A stretch of 64,000 bases of DNA from Bradyrhizobium manausense (GTDB lineage: Bacteria; Pseudomonadota; Alphaproteobacteria; Rhizobiales; Xanthobacteraceae), in contig NZ_JAFCKB010000014.1 of NCBI RefSeq assembly GCF_018130615.1, positions 1 to 64,000 on the forward strand, written 5' to 3'. Position 1 is the first letter of the stretch; every line of letters starts with the position of its first letter. Shown piece by piece: positions 53,280-62,576 of this stretch. A program made the position numbers and the translations under genes. Under the pieces are notes generated by a model that searched no databases, was not told the origin of the DNA, and saw only the letters and a list, made by a program, of their open reading frames with translations.

Positions 53280-54599
53280 TCAGCGGCGCTTCTCCATGTG
53301 GTCGCGCAGCTGGAAGTAACTGCCGAGGATCGGCATGAACCATGTCTGGCCGTGATAGAGCGGATGGGACGGCAACGGCGTGCCGAAGGCATCCGACGCG
53401 AGATCGTGCTCGCCCAGCAGATGACGTGCCAGCCGATGGCCGAGCCAGGTCATTGTCGTGACGCCGCTGCCGTTGCAGCCGGCGGCGTAGTAGCAACCTT
53501 GCGGATCGCGTCCGAGATGCGGCAGGGCATCCAGCGTCACGGCAACCTTGCCGCCCCAGCTATGGCTCACCCTGACGTCGCGCAGTTGCGGGAAGCGTTC
53601 CGTCATCTGTGCAAACAGGATTTTGGCGCTGGCCTTGCGGTCGAGCGGATAGAAGCGCGCACGGCCCCCGAACAAAAATCGTTGTCGGTCGGGGGAGTAG
53701 CGGTAATAGGCCGTCACCCGGTTCGCCTCGGCGACGCCGCGATCGCCGGGGATGAGGGATGTCCGCAGCTCCGCGGGCAGAACTTCGGTCGCGATCTGAT
53801 GTGAGGTGACCGGAACGAGTCGCCGCTTGAGCCAGGGCGTCGCCGGGCCCGTGTAGCCGTTGGTCGCGATCACGACGCGTCTTGCGCAAATCTCGCCTCG
53901 GCCGGTCGCGATCCGGTAGGCGGCGCCCGCGCGCGCGATCGACGTGACGGGCGCATGGCAAGCCAGTTTCGCTCCGGCGGCGAGCGCGGCCGCCAGCAGC
54001 CCGCCGAAGAATTTCGCCGGATGGAGATGTCCTGCTCCGTTGATCAGCGCGCCGCCGACATAGACCTCGCTCGCCACTTCGCGGCGCAGCTCATTGCGGT
54101 CCAGGATGCGCACGTCGCTGTCGGTATGTGCGTTCAGCCTGGCGATCCGTCCTTCCCAGCTGCGGACCTGCGCCGCGGTCCAGGCGGCGGCGATGCGGCC
54201 GTTGCGGCGGTAGTCGCAGTCGATACTGTGGCGCGCGATCAACGTCTCGAGGAAGCGGTAGCCGGCCGCCGCCTCGCGCAGCCTGTCCTCGATCGCGGTA
54301 TTGCCGGCCGCCGCACTGACGCGCTTGGACATGCTCTTGCCGACATTGACGCCGCCGGTGACCTGGCCGCCACTCAGCGTGCTGGCGCCGACGCCGGGAA
54401 GCTCGGCCTCCAGCACGATGACCTCGGTCCCGCGCGCGGCGAGTTCGAGGGCACAGGAGAGGCCGGCATAGCCGGCGCCGATGATCGCGACGTCGACCTC
54501 GCGCTGCAGACCGCTGTCGCTGGCGTCGTTCGGACGCCAGCCATCCCACCAATAGGGGGTCTCGGAGAAATCCGGAGCGAAGATGGAGGATTGAGTCAT
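53280..54599 (-). CDS. FAD-dependent oxidoreductase (DadA/gamma-glutamylputrescine oxidase-like)
   Basis: The 439-residue flavoprotein has the dinucleotide-binding motif VAIIGAGYAGLSCALELAARG (about 37-57), followed by VIVLEAELPGVGASTLSGGQV, and the C-terminal GCYYAAGCNGSGVTTM typical of this group. The N-terminal PYWWDGWRP is seen in amine oxidases of the PuuB type. It would oxidise an amine or amino acid. ATG 54599 is three bases after the transporter stop, so the two are coupled. Confidence 0.85.
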   Translation of the reverse strand: MTQSSIFAPDFSETPYWWDGWRPNDASDSGLQREVDVAIIGAGYAGLSCALELAARGTEVIVLEAELPGVGASTLSGGQVTGGVNVGKSMSKRVSAAAGNTAIEDRLREAAAGYRFLETLIARHSIDCDYRRNGRIAAAWTAAQVRSWEGRIARLNAHTDSDVRILDRNELRREVASEVYVGGALINGAGHLHPAKFFGGLLAAALAAGAKLACHAPVTSIARAGAAYRIATGRGEICARRVVIATNGYTGPATPWLKRRLVPVTSHQIATEVLPAELRTSLIPGDRGVAEANRVTAYYRYSPDRQRFLFGGRARFYPLDRKASAKILFAQMTERFPQLRDVRVSHSWGGKVAVTLDALPHLGRDPQGCYYAAGCNGSGVTTMTWLGHRLARHLLGEHDLASDAFGTPLPSHPLYHGQTWFMPILGSYFQLRDHMEKRR

Positions 54600-54602
54600 C
54601 GT

Positions 54603-55955
54603 CTATGCCACGGGATCGGCGACCGCGACCGCCGGGACCACGTAGGGCGTGGAGCGACGCTGGTCGTAGTAGAGCAAGACGCTGACGAAGGAGATGGTCG
54701 CGATAACAGCGACATAGCAGGGAACGGCGTAGGGTGTTCCCGTGCGTTCGATCAGGAATGCCGCAACCAGGGGGGCGGTGCCGCCGAACAGCGCGGTGCC
54801 GGTGTTGTAGGCGATTCCGCTCGCGGTCACCCGCATCTCCCGCGGGAACATGTCGACGAGCCCGATCGTCATGCCGCTGGTGATCAGCGGATAGACCAGC
54901 ACGGGAATGACGGCGGCGGCCATCGCGCTCGCCGGCGTTGCGAAGCTCGCGACATAGAAGGAAAGGAACATCGCGGGGATTACGAGGATGCAGCCGGCGA
55001 GCAGCGTCGGCCGCCGCCCTACGGTGTCGTTGACCCAGCCGTAGGTGACGGTGGTCGCCATCAGCACCAGCTGGGCGATGAAGATCGCCAGGGATGCGTG
55101 CGTCTCGCCGATCTTCACGAAGTTGGTGAGATAGGTCGCAAGGAAGCCGAGCACGAGATAGTTCGACAGCGTGTGGCTCATGAGGATGCTGATGAAGAAC
55201 AGCATGCGGCGCCACTGGCTGCGGACCACGGCCGAGAGCGGCGGTGCTTCCGTGCGCAGACGGCGGCGTTCTTCCTCGATGGCCAGAAACTCCGGCGATT
55301 CGTCGAGCTGGGTGCGGATCCAAAGGCCGAGCAGCCCAAGCGGTACGCCAAGCCCGAACATCAGCCGCCAGCCCCAGCTTGCCATGCTCTCCGCGCCGAT
55401 GATGGCCGAAACGAGCGTGAAGATGCCGACCGCGATCGCGGTGCCGGCATAGGCGGCGACCGGTGAGAAAGAGGCCCTGAGCGCACGGTGCTTGCTGCCT
55501 CCCTGCTCGACGATATAGGCGGTCGCGGCCGTGTACTCACCGCCGGCGAAGAAGCCCTGCGCCAGGCGGCAGAGGACGAGAGACGCGGTGGCAAAGCTGC
55601 CGGCGACGGCGTAGCTCGGCAGAAATGCCGTGATCGCGGTGACCACGCACATGCCGCTCACCGAGATGAAGAGGGCCGTGCGGCGTCCCAGCCGATCACC
55701 CACGCGTCCCATGACGATCCCGCCGAGCGGCCGGATCAGGAAGCTCGAGGCGTAGATCATCATCGTTTGCAGCAAGGCCACGGTCGGATCGCCGGGCGGG
55801 AAGAATGTCGTGGAGATCACCTTCGCGAGCAGGCCGAAGATCGCGAAATCCAGGAAGTCGATGAGGTTGCCGGCCACGGCGCCGGAGATCGCCTTCAGTT
55901 GCAGGCGGTGGATCATTGGGCCGGGGGCGGTCGCTCCATCTCGGGTCAAAGCCAT
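54603..55955 (-). CDS. MFS metabolite:H+ symporter (MHS family)
   Basis: The 450-residue protein has 12 predicted membrane helices and MHS signatures: NLIDFLDFAIFGLLAKVIS, RPLGGIVMGRVGDRLGRRTAL and RLAQGFFAGGEYTAATAYIVE. Such symporters import organic acids or betaines. First gene of the operon; its start region faces the iclR gene, so its promoter lies in 55956-56185. Confidence 0.87.
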   Translation of the reverse strand: MALTRDGATAPGPMIHRLQLKAISGAVAGNLIDFLDFAIFGLLAKVISTTFFPPGDPTVALLQTMMIYASSFLIRPLGGIVMGRVGDRLGRRTALFISVSGMCVVTAITAFLPSYAVAGSFATASLVLCRLAQGFFAGGEYTAATAYIVEQGGSKHRALRASFSPVAAYAGTAIAVGIFTLVSAIIGAESMASWGWRLMFGLGVPLGLLGLWIRTQLDESPEFLAIEEERRRLRTEAPPLSAVVRSQWRRMLFFISILMSHTLSNYLVLGFLATYLTNFVKIGETHASLAIFIAQLVLMATTVTYGWVNDTVGRRPTLLAGCILVIPAMFLSFYVASFATPASAMAAAVIPVLVYPLITSGMTIGLVDMFPREMRVTASGIAYNTGTALFGGTAPLVAAFLIERTGTPYAVPCYVAVIATISFVSVLLYYDQRRSTPYVVPAVAVADPVA

Positions 55956-56037
55956 TACTCCTGTTGTTGGGCCCGCCCGCTCGCGCGGACCGTCGGAAGC
56001 AGACGCCGCATGTTTCTGTTGCCCCGGCTCGGCAAGT

Positions 56038-56054
56038 GTGCCACATTGTGGTAC
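56038..56054. promoter_or_regulatory. Candidate IclR operator
   Basis: A 17-base palindrome (GTGCCACATTGTGGTAC) with one mismatched pair lies in the divergent region, 83 bases upstream of the MFS start and about 130 bases before iclR. IclR proteins bind such palindromes. The assignment rests on position and symmetry only. Confidence 0.4.
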
Positions 56055-56185
56055 GTCGTTCCATTTTTGAAGCTAGCAAGGAAGCCGGAGGATGGCAAGC
56101 GCTGTCGGGAAAAGCCGGCCTTGTGCTATGGGCGGCGCTCGTGCCCCTTGCCGGGGGCTGACGCTCCGCAGAAATCGCGATCAGG

Positions 56186-56923
56186 GTGATGAAGAGTCTG
56201 CTGAAGAGCCTGGAAGTTCTGGAAGCTGTCGCGGAGATGCAGCCGGTCGGCGTGAGCGAGCTTGCGCGCCGTCTCGATCTGCCCAAATCCACCACGCAAC
56301 GCATTCTGCAGACCTTTGCGACGACCGGCTGGCTGCGTCCGGTCGGCGGGGAGGCGACGCGCTGGCAGATCGGCCATCGCGTGCTGCATCTTCAGGTGCC
56401 GGAGCTGCAGGCCGGCCAACTCTATGTCGCGGCGCGCAAGCCGATGCAGGAGTTGCGCGATCAGGTGAACGAGACCGTGCATCTGTCGATCCTGGACGGG
56501 CTCGACGCCATGCTGCTGATCGATCGCGTGGACTGTACCCAGAATGTCAGGACCTTCAGCCCGATTGGCGATCGATCGCCGATTCACGCCACGGCCATCG
56601 GCACGGCGGTGATGGCACACCTCGCGCCCGACCAGGTCGATGCCATCATCAACCGCGGCCTGACGCGCTATACCGAGAGCACGATCACGGACCCCGAGGA
56701 CTTGCGTGCGGAGCTCGGTCGTGTGCGCGAGCGCGGCTACTCGCTGAATCTTTGCTGCTATCGCCCGGCCGTCTGCGCCATCGGCGCCGCCATTCTCGAT
56801 TCCCAGGGCCGGCCCGTCGGCGGCCTCTGCATCTCGATGCCAGCTTCCCGTTACGTCGAACACAACGAGAAGGTCTGGGGTGGATTGGTCAATGCGACGG
56901 CGCGCAAGATCAGTGTCGGCTGA
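56186..56923 (+). CDS. IclR family transcriptional regulator
   Basis: The 245-residue regulator has an N-terminal winged helix (about 4-65: SLEVLEAVAEMQPVGVSELARRL, KSTTQRILQTF) and a C-terminal effector domain (HATAIGTAVMAHL, GYSLNLCCYRPAVCAIGAAI, GLCISMPASR). GTG 56186 is immediately followed by ATG 56189 and either may be used. Divergent from the MFS-oxidase-Hyu operon, it is the likely regulator of that operon, with the effector probably the transported substrate or its product. Confidence 0.87.
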   Translation: MMKSLLKSLEVLEAVAEMQPVGVSELARRLDLPKSTTQRILQTFATTGWLRPVGGEATRWQIGHRVLHLQVPELQAGQLYVAARKPMQELRDQVNETVHLSILDGLDAMLLIDRVDCTQNVRTFSPIGDRSPIHATAIGTAVMAHLAPDQVDAIINRGLTRYTESTITDPEDLRAELGRVRERGYSLNLCCYRPAVCAIGAAILDSQGRPVGGLCISMPASRYVEHNEKVWGGLVNATARKISVG

Positions 56924-56970
56924 GCCTGCGCTTCACGTCTTCGCTGCAACGCGCCGCGCAGCCGAGCCTG

Positions 56971-58296
56971 CTAGAAATCCGAGACCTTTCCAACTGCAAG
57001 TCCTGCAAAGCGCTCGGGCCGATAAGGCTCCGGATCGACGATCGGTGCGGCGCCAGTGACGAGATCCGCGACGAGATGCCCCGATCCTGGGCCGATGCCG
57101 AAGCCGTGGCCGCTGAACCCTGCAGCCAGGATCAATCCGGGCCTGCCGGACGCCTCTCCGATGACCGGCACGCCATCGGGGGTCGAATCGATATAGCCGC
57201 CCCATGCTGCGCTGATGGCCGTGCCCTTCAGCGCCGGCAACAATTCCAGCGCGCGCCGATGCGTGAGTTCGATCGTGTCTTGATCGGGCCGGGGATCGAG
57301 AATGCGCATGCGCTCCATCGGAGTCGGCTCGTCAACGCGCCAGCGTTGGAGCGTCTCATGTCCGGACCTCACGCCTTCAAGGCCGCCGGGGAGCAGGCTG
57401 CGCCACCGGCGCAGGAACATAGGCAGGAATTGCGGGGCAAAGCGGAGCTGCTGCGCCGTTGGATCGACGCGGCCTCGGCCGCTGATGGCGAGCGTGTAGC
57501 CGCCGTCACCGCGCTTCGTCACCGAAACGGCGGAGGTGTGGAGCGCGTCCGGCAGACCTTTCGCGCCTCCGGAGACGGACAGAATGGACGATCGGATCGA
57601 CGCCAGCGGAAGGCGGATGCCGGCCTGATGGCAGAAGGACGAGGACCACGCGCCGCCTGCCAATATGGCGATGCGCGTGCGAATTGCGCCGCGCTCCGTC
57701 ACGACCGCGCTGACGCGGCCGCCCTCGGTCTCCAGCCCGCGCGCCGCACACATCTGATGCACGGTGCTCCCGCGCCGGAGCATCGCCCGTGCGACGGCCG
57801 GTGCAGCGTTGGCGGGATCGGCGGTGCCGTCGGTCGGCGAGAAGACGCCGCCTTTCCAGGTGCGGCCCGTCGCCGTGCCGCGCTGCGTTGCCGTGGTCGC
57901 ATCGAGCATGTGCGTGGTGACGCCGACCGTTCGAGCGAAATCGCGCCAGCGCGCCCAGCCCGCGAGCTCGGCCTCGTCGTTGCTGAGATACAGAAGACCG
58001 CAGCGGGAGAAGCCGGTGCTCTCGCCGCTTTCGGCGCCAAAACTCTCCCAGAGATCCAGGCTCCTGGTCGCCATCGGCAACTCGCGAGCATCGCGGTTCT
58101 GCTGGCGGCACCAGCCCCAGTTTCGGCTGGACTGCTCGGCGCCGATCCGCCCCTTCTCCACCAGCGCGACACGGAGGCCGCGCAGGGTGAGATAGTAGGC
58201 CGCGAACACGCCGACGATGCCGCCTCCGATGACCACGGCATCGGCACTGCCGGGAAGATCCGGCGTGGTTTCGATATGGTTGAGTGGCGCGGGCAT
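56971..58296 (-). CDS. FAD-dependent oxidoreductase, DAO family
   Basis: The 441-residue flavoprotein has GSADAVVIGGGIVGVFAAYYL (about 16-36) with the GxGxxG loop, then VALVEKGRIGAEQSSRNWGWCRQQ typical of D-amino-acid dehydrogenase-like enzymes, and GFSGHGFGIGPGSG near the C-terminus. It is divergent from the Lrp-type regulator with a near-consensus Lrp box between them, which supports an amino-acid substrate. ATG 58296 is preceded by AGGAAACCAGG. Confidence 0.86.
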   Translation of the reverse strand: MPAPLNHIETTPDLPGSADAVVIGGGIVGVFAAYYLTLRGLRVALVEKGRIGAEQSSRNWGWCRQQNRDARELPMATRSLDLWESFGAESGESTGFSRCGLLYLSNDEAELAGWARWRDFARTVGVTTHMLDATTATQRGTATGRTWKGGVFSPTDGTADPANAAPAVARAMLRRGSTVHQMCAARGLETEGGRVSAVVTERGAIRTRIAILAGGAWSSSFCHQAGIRLPLASIRSSILSVSGGAKGLPDALHTSAVSVTKRGDGGYTLAISGRGRVDPTAQQLRFAPQFLPMFLRRWRSLLPGGLEGVRSGHETLQRWRVDEPTPMERMRILDPRPDQDTIELTHRRALELLPALKGTAISAAWGGYIDSTPDGVPVIGEASGRPGLILAAGFSGHGFGIGPGSGHLVADLVTGAAPIVDPEPYRPERFAGLAVGKVSDF

Positions 58297-58371
58297 CCTG
58301 GTTTCCTAGATTTCGATCGCCGTAGCTTAAGGCGCGCACCGCCGCGGGCGGCGCCGGATTCGATGGTGTCT

Positions 58372-58386
58372 CAGCATTTTATGCTG
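58372..58386. promoter_or_regulatory. Lrp-type operator
   Basis: CAGCATTTTATGCTG is a palindrome with 6-base arms and fits the E. coli Lrp consensus YAGHAWATTWTDCTR at 14 of 15 positions. It lies 75 bases upstream of the FAD oxidase start and 146 bases upstream of the Lrp gene. It is probably bound by the neighbouring regulator. Confidence 0.65.
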
Positions 58387-58531
58387 TATCGTCATGTCGC
58401 TACAAAACTGCGCTTTTCTCGAACGATATGGCGGCGATGAGAAGCGATCTCTGCGGGCAGGATGAGCTTTTGGCTCGTCGTGCCGAATTTTCTGTTGTGC
58501 CTTCCGGCGCGTGTTCGATGGAGAGTCACCA

Positions 58532-59008
58532 ATGAAGCTGGATCGGATCGACATCAAGATCCTCCACGAGCTCCAGAAGAACGGCCGCATCACCAATGTC
58601 GAGCTCGCCGAGCTGGTGAATCTGTCGCCGAGCCCGTGTCTCATGCGTGTGAAGAGATTGCAGGCCGAGGGCTATATCGAGGGCTACGCCGCCCAGATCA
58701 ACGTGCGCAAGCTCGGACAGACGCTGACCGTGTTCACCGAGGTGACGTTGAAGAACCACCGGCAGATCGACTTTGCCCGTTTCCTGTCGGCGGTCGACAA
58801 GGTCGACCAGCTGATCGAGTGCCACCTGGTCTCCGGTGGTTACGACTACATGCTGAAATTCGTCACCGCCAGCATCGGCGAGTATCAGACGATCATGGAA
58901 CGCCTGACGGACATGGATATCGGCATCGACAAATATTTCAGCTTCGTCGTCCTCAAGTCGCCGATCGTGCGCTCGCAGATGCCGCTGACCAGCCTCTTTC
59001 CGGCTTGA
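58532..59008 (+). CDS. Lrp/AsnC family transcriptional regulator
   Basis: The 158-residue protein has an N-terminal HTH (LDRIDIKILHELQKNGRITNVELAELV) and a C-terminal RAM ligand-binding domain (VFTEVTLKNH, ECHLVSGGYDYMLKFVTAS). It starts at ATG 58532, preceded by GGAGAG. The layout, divergent from an amino-acid oxidase-type gene, is that of PutR- or BkdR-like local regulators which sense the substrate. It ends 22 bases from the convergent ABC operon. Confidence 0.88.
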   Translation: MKLDRIDIKILHELQKNGRITNVELAELVNLSPSPCLMRVKRLQAEGYIEGYAAQINVRKLGQTLTVFTEVTLKNHRQIDFARFLSAVDKVDQLIECHLVSGGYDYMLKFVTASIGEYQTIMERLTDMDIGIDKYFSFVVLKSPIVRSQMPLTSLFPA

Positions 59009-59030
59009 TCGGCCGCCGCGCCAGCCGCGC

Positions 59031-60692
59031 CTACCGGTGGCCATAGGCGCGCAACTCGTCGGCGTCCTGTTTCAAATTGTCGAGCCAGTCCGGATCGAGC
59101 TTGGGGACTGAAGAGAACAGCAGCCGGGTATAAGGGTGCTGTGGTGCCGCGAGCCGGGTCGACGTGATCTGCTCGACCTTCTGACCGCGGTACATCACGA
59201 TGATCTCGTCGCAGATCGCCTCGACCACCGACAGGTCGTGGCTGATGAAGATATAGGAGATGCCGAGCTCGCGCTGCAGCTCCTTGAGCAGGTCGATCAC
59301 CGCGGCCGCCACGACCGTATCGAGGGCCGAGGTGATTTCGTCGCACAGGATGAGCGTGGGCTCGGCGGCGAGTGCCCGGGCAAAATTCACGCGCTGCTTC
59401 TGGCCGCCCGACAGCTCTCCCGGCAATCGATGGCGCACGGATTTCGGGAGGCGGACGAGATCGAGAAGTTCGCTGACGCGCGCGTCGCGCGCCTTGCCCC
59501 TCATGCCGTGGTAGAAGGTGAGAGGACGCCTCAGGATGTCCTCCACCGGCTTCGCCGGATTGAGTGCCGTATCCGCGTGCTGGAATACGATCTGGATCTC
59601 GCGGAGCTCGTTCCGGCTGCGGTTGCGGCCCGCTTTCCCCAATTCGCGTCCGTTGAAGATGATATCGCCCGCATGCGCGGGCAGGATGCCGGCGATCGCC
59701 CTGGCAAGGGTCGACTTGCCGCAGCCGGACTCGCCGATGATGCCGAGATTTTGTCCCGGATCCAGCTTGAGGCTGACGGCCTGGACCGCACGGATCAGCG
59801 GCTGCCCATCGCGCGCGCGAGGTCCGTAGCCAACCGTCAGATTGTCGACCTCGAGCAGGGGGCGCTTCGCTGCGCCGTCGTGGTCAGGTGCTCGCTGCTG
59901 AGTCTTCGGCCTGAATGCGGCCAGCAGCTGTCTCGTATAGGGGTGTTGAGCGTCCTCGAGGATCTTATCCGTCGTCCCCGTCTCCTGGACCGTGCCATCC
60001 TTGAGGACGACGATCCGGTCGGCGATTTGAGCGACCACCGCCAGGTCGTGCGAGACGTAGACGCCGGCGATGTTGTGCTGCGCCGTGACGGACTTGAACG
60101 CGCGCAGAACCTCGACCTGCGTCGTGACGTCGAGCGCCGTGGTGGGTTCGTCGAAGATGACAACTTTCGGCTGGCCGATCAGGGCCATCGCGGCGGCGAG
60201 CCGCTGCAACTGGCCACCAGAGACCTGATGCGGATAGCGGTTGCCGATCGTCTCGGGCTCCGGCAACGATAGCGCCTTGAAGAGTGAGAGGGCTTTTGCC
60301 TGCGCCTCCGCTGCGGACATCAGCCTGTGGATCCGCGCGACCTCGGTGACCTGGTCCATGATGGTCAGTGCGGGATTGAAGGCGGCGGCGGCGCTCTGCG
60401 GCACGTAGGCCACGCTCGTCCCGCGAATCCTGGCGCGTTCGGCTTCCGGCAGGCTCACCATGTCCACGCCGGCCACGCGCACCTCGCCGCCGGTGATCGC
60501 GCAGCCTTGCCGCGCGTAGCCCATCAGCGTCATGGCGATGGTGGTCTTGCCCGAGCCGCTCTCGCCGATGAGCGCGACGATCTCGCCTTTGGCAATGTCG
60601 AGGTCGACACCCCTGATGATCTCGACCCGCCTGCCGGCGTCGGTCGTTGCCTCAACCCTGAGATTGCGGATCTCGACGAGGTTTCCCGTCAT
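59031..60692 (-). CDS. Peptide/nickel-type ABC transporter, fused double ATPase
   Basis: The 553-residue protein fuses DppD- and DppF-like ATPases. First half: Walker A GESGSGKTT (about 40-48), signature VSGGQLQRLAA. Second half: Walker A GESGCGKST (about 318-326), signature LSGGQKQRVNFA, Walker B LILCDEITSALD. Both sites look intact. It overlaps the upstream permease gene by four bases. It powers uptake through the two permeases at 60689-62490. Confidence 0.88.
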   Translation of the reverse strand: MTGNLVEIRNLRVEATTDAGRRVEIIRGVDLDIAKGEIVALIGESGSGKTTIAMTLMGYARQGCAITGGEVRVAGVDMVSLPEAERARIRGTSVAYVPQSAAAAFNPALTIMDQVTEVARIHRLMSAAEAQAKALSLFKALSLPEPETIGNRYPHQVSGGQLQRLAAAMALIGQPKVVIFDEPTTALDVTTQVEVLRAFKSVTAQHNIAGVYVSHDLAVVAQIADRIVVLKDGTVQETGTTDKILEDAQHPYTRQLLAAFRPKTQQRAPDHDGAAKRPLLEVDNLTVGYGPRARDGQPLIRAVQAVSLKLDPGQNLGIIGESGCGKSTLARAIAGILPAHAGDIIFNGRELGKAGRNRSRNELREIQIVFQHADTALNPAKPVEDILRRPLTFYHGMRGKARDARVSELLDLVRLPKSVRHRLPGELSGGQKQRVNFARALAAEPTLILCDEITSALDTVVAAAVIDLLKELQRELGISYIFISHDLSVVEAICDEIIVMYRGQKVEQITSTRLAAPQHPYTRLLFSSVPKLDPDWLDNLKQDADELRAYGHR

Positions 60693-61543
60693 TCGGCGCT
60701 CCGATCGCGGATCCTGCGCGGCAAATTGTCGATCAGAAGGTTGACGCTGATGGTGAGACTCGCGATGGCGAGCGAAGGAAAGATGACGGCAGGTGCGCCA
60801 AACGGCAGGCCGGCGATGTTCTCACGAACCAGCGCGCCCCAGTCGGCGTAGGGCGGTTGCACGCCGAGCCCGAGAAAGGACAGGCCGGAGAGCAGCAGCA
60901 CGATGAAGACGAAGCGCAGGCCGAGATCGGCAAGCACGGGCCCGAGAATGTTGGGAAGAATTTCGGAGGCGATGAGATAGGGCAGGCGCTCGCCGCGGAT
61001 ACGGGCGACGACGATGAAGTCCATCGTGTTGACGTTGACGGCAAGAGCGCGGGCGAAGCGATAGGCGCCCGGCGTGTAGATCACCGACAGCGTCCCGATC
61101 AGCGCCGGGATCGACGAGCCGACCGCGGCGACCACGACGAGGCCGAACAGCTTGCTGGGTATCGAGTTGAGTGCGTCGAGAAAACGGCTCAGCGTGCTGT
61201 CGAACCATCCTCCGGCGACTGCCGCGGTCATGCCGAGCGCGATGCCGCTGAAGCAGGCGATGGTGACGGCGGCGAGCGAGATGCCGAGCGTGTAGCGGGC
61301 ACCCATCAGGATCCGCGAGAAGATGTCGCGGCCGAGATAATCCGAGCCGAACCAGAGCTCTCGGCTCATGGGGCCGAAATAATCGGAATCGACGATCTCT
61401 CCGACGGAATGCGGGATGATTTGCGGGGCGAAAAGCGCGACACAGGCCCAGAGAAGGATGATGCCAAGGGCTGTCATGCCGACCAGATTGAAGCGATAGC
61501 CCAATCGCATGCCCGGCCGGCCTGTTGCTGTCGAATCCGTCAT
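60689..61543 (-). CDS. Peptide/nickel-type ABC permease (DppC-like)
   Basis: The 284-residue membrane protein has five to six helices, with HSVGEIVDSDYFGPMSRELWFGSDYLGRDIFSRIL after the first helix, and the EAA-like loop DFIVVARIRGERLPYLIASEILPN. Four-base overlaps on both sides show tight coupling with the DppB-like and ATPase genes. Confidence 0.87.
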   Translation of the reverse strand: MTDSTATGRPGMRLGYRFNLVGMTALGIILLWACVALFAPQIIPHSVGEIVDSDYFGPMSRELWFGSDYLGRDIFSRILMGARYTLGISLAAVTIACFSGIALGMTAAVAGGWFDSTLSRFLDALNSIPSKLFGLVVVAAVGSSIPALIGTLSVIYTPGAYRFARALAVNVNTMDFIVVARIRGERLPYLIASEILPNILGPVLADLGLRFVFIVLLLSGLSFLGLGVQPPYADWGALVRENIAGLPFGAPAVIFPSLAIASLTISVNLLIDNLPRRIRDRSAE

Positions 61544-62490
61544 CGGAGCCTCGGATTGGACAGGACGGCGATGATATCGGCAGCCGTGATCAATGCCAGA
61601 TAACCGAGGCAGAAGATCATCGCGCAGGTCTGGATCAGCGGCAGGTCGCGAGTCGAAACGGCATCGACCATCAGCTTCGCAACTCCTGGATAATTGAAGA
61701 TGGTCTCCACGATGATGACGCCGCCGAGCAGATAGGACAGCGAGAGCGCGACCGCGTTGACGATGGGGCCGAGCGCATTGGGAAGTGCGTGTCGCAGCAC
61801 GAGCCGGGGCCGCGAGGCGCCCTTGAGGAGCGCCATCTCGACATAGGGCGTGTTCAATGTCTCGACCACGGCAGCGCGGGTCATGCGGATCATCTGCGCC
61901 GAAACGCCGAATGTGAGCGTCATGACCGGCATCGCGTAGATCCTCAGCAGGTCATGGAGCGACTTGACCTCGTTGGTGAGGGAGAGGGCCGGCAGCCATT
62001 TGAGGTAGACCGCGAACAGCAGCACCGCCAGCGTTGCGATCATGAATTCCGGCACCGAGATGATGCCGATGGTCGCGATGGTCACGGTGCGGTCGTACAG
62101 CGTGCCGCGCCACATCGCAGCGGTGATGCCGAGCGTCAATGCGAATGGCACGGCGATCGCGGCGGTCAATCCTGCGAGCTTCATCGTGTTGACGAACCGT
62201 CCGCTGATCAGGTTGGCGACAGGAACATTGTTTGCGTAAGACTTGCCGAAATCGCCCTGGAAGAGACCCGCGATCCATCTCAGGAATCGAATGATCGCGG
62301 GATCGTTGAGATGCATCGCCTTGCGCAGGCCCTCGACCGCCTCGGGCGTCGCGGATTGCCCGAGCAGGATCGTGGCGGTATCGCCAGGCAGGAGCGCGGT
62401 GGCGAAGAAGACCGCGAAGGAAACGATCACGAGCGTGATCAAGGCGATGAGAAGCCGCCTCACCACAAGCAACGAAACTTGCTTCTTCAC
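61540..62490 (-). CDS. Peptide/nickel-type ABC permease (DppB-like)
   Basis: The 316-residue permease begins MKKQVSLLVVRRLLIALITL at GTG 62490, preceded by AGGAGCG; the in-frame GTG at 62511 has no such site. FATALLPGDTATILLGQSATPEAVEGLR and the EAA loop TPYVEMALLKGASRPRLVLRHALPNAL are typical. It forms the channel with the DppC-like protein. Confidence 0.87.
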   Translation of the reverse strand: MKKQVSLLVVRRLLIALITLVIVSFAVFFATALLPGDTATILLGQSATPEAVEGLRKAMHLNDPAIIRFLRWIAGLFQGDFGKSYANNVPVANLISGRFVNTMKLAGLTAAIAVPFALTLGITAAMWRGTLYDRTVTIATIGIISVPEFMIATLAVLLFAVYLKWLPALSLTNEVKSLHDLLRIYAMPVMTLTFGVSAQMIRMTRAAVVETLNTPYVEMALLKGASRPRLVLRHALPNALGPIVNAVALSLSYLLGGVIIVETIFNYPGVAKLMVDAVSTRDLPLIQTCAMIFCLGYLALITAADIIAVLSNPRLR

Positions 62491-62576
62491 ATTCGCGCTC
62501 CTGCGCCACACCGGTCATTCTGGTCGGTTCGGGTTCCAGTCTCGCGATCCCGGCCCGTGACCTCGCCTTGCGCCGG

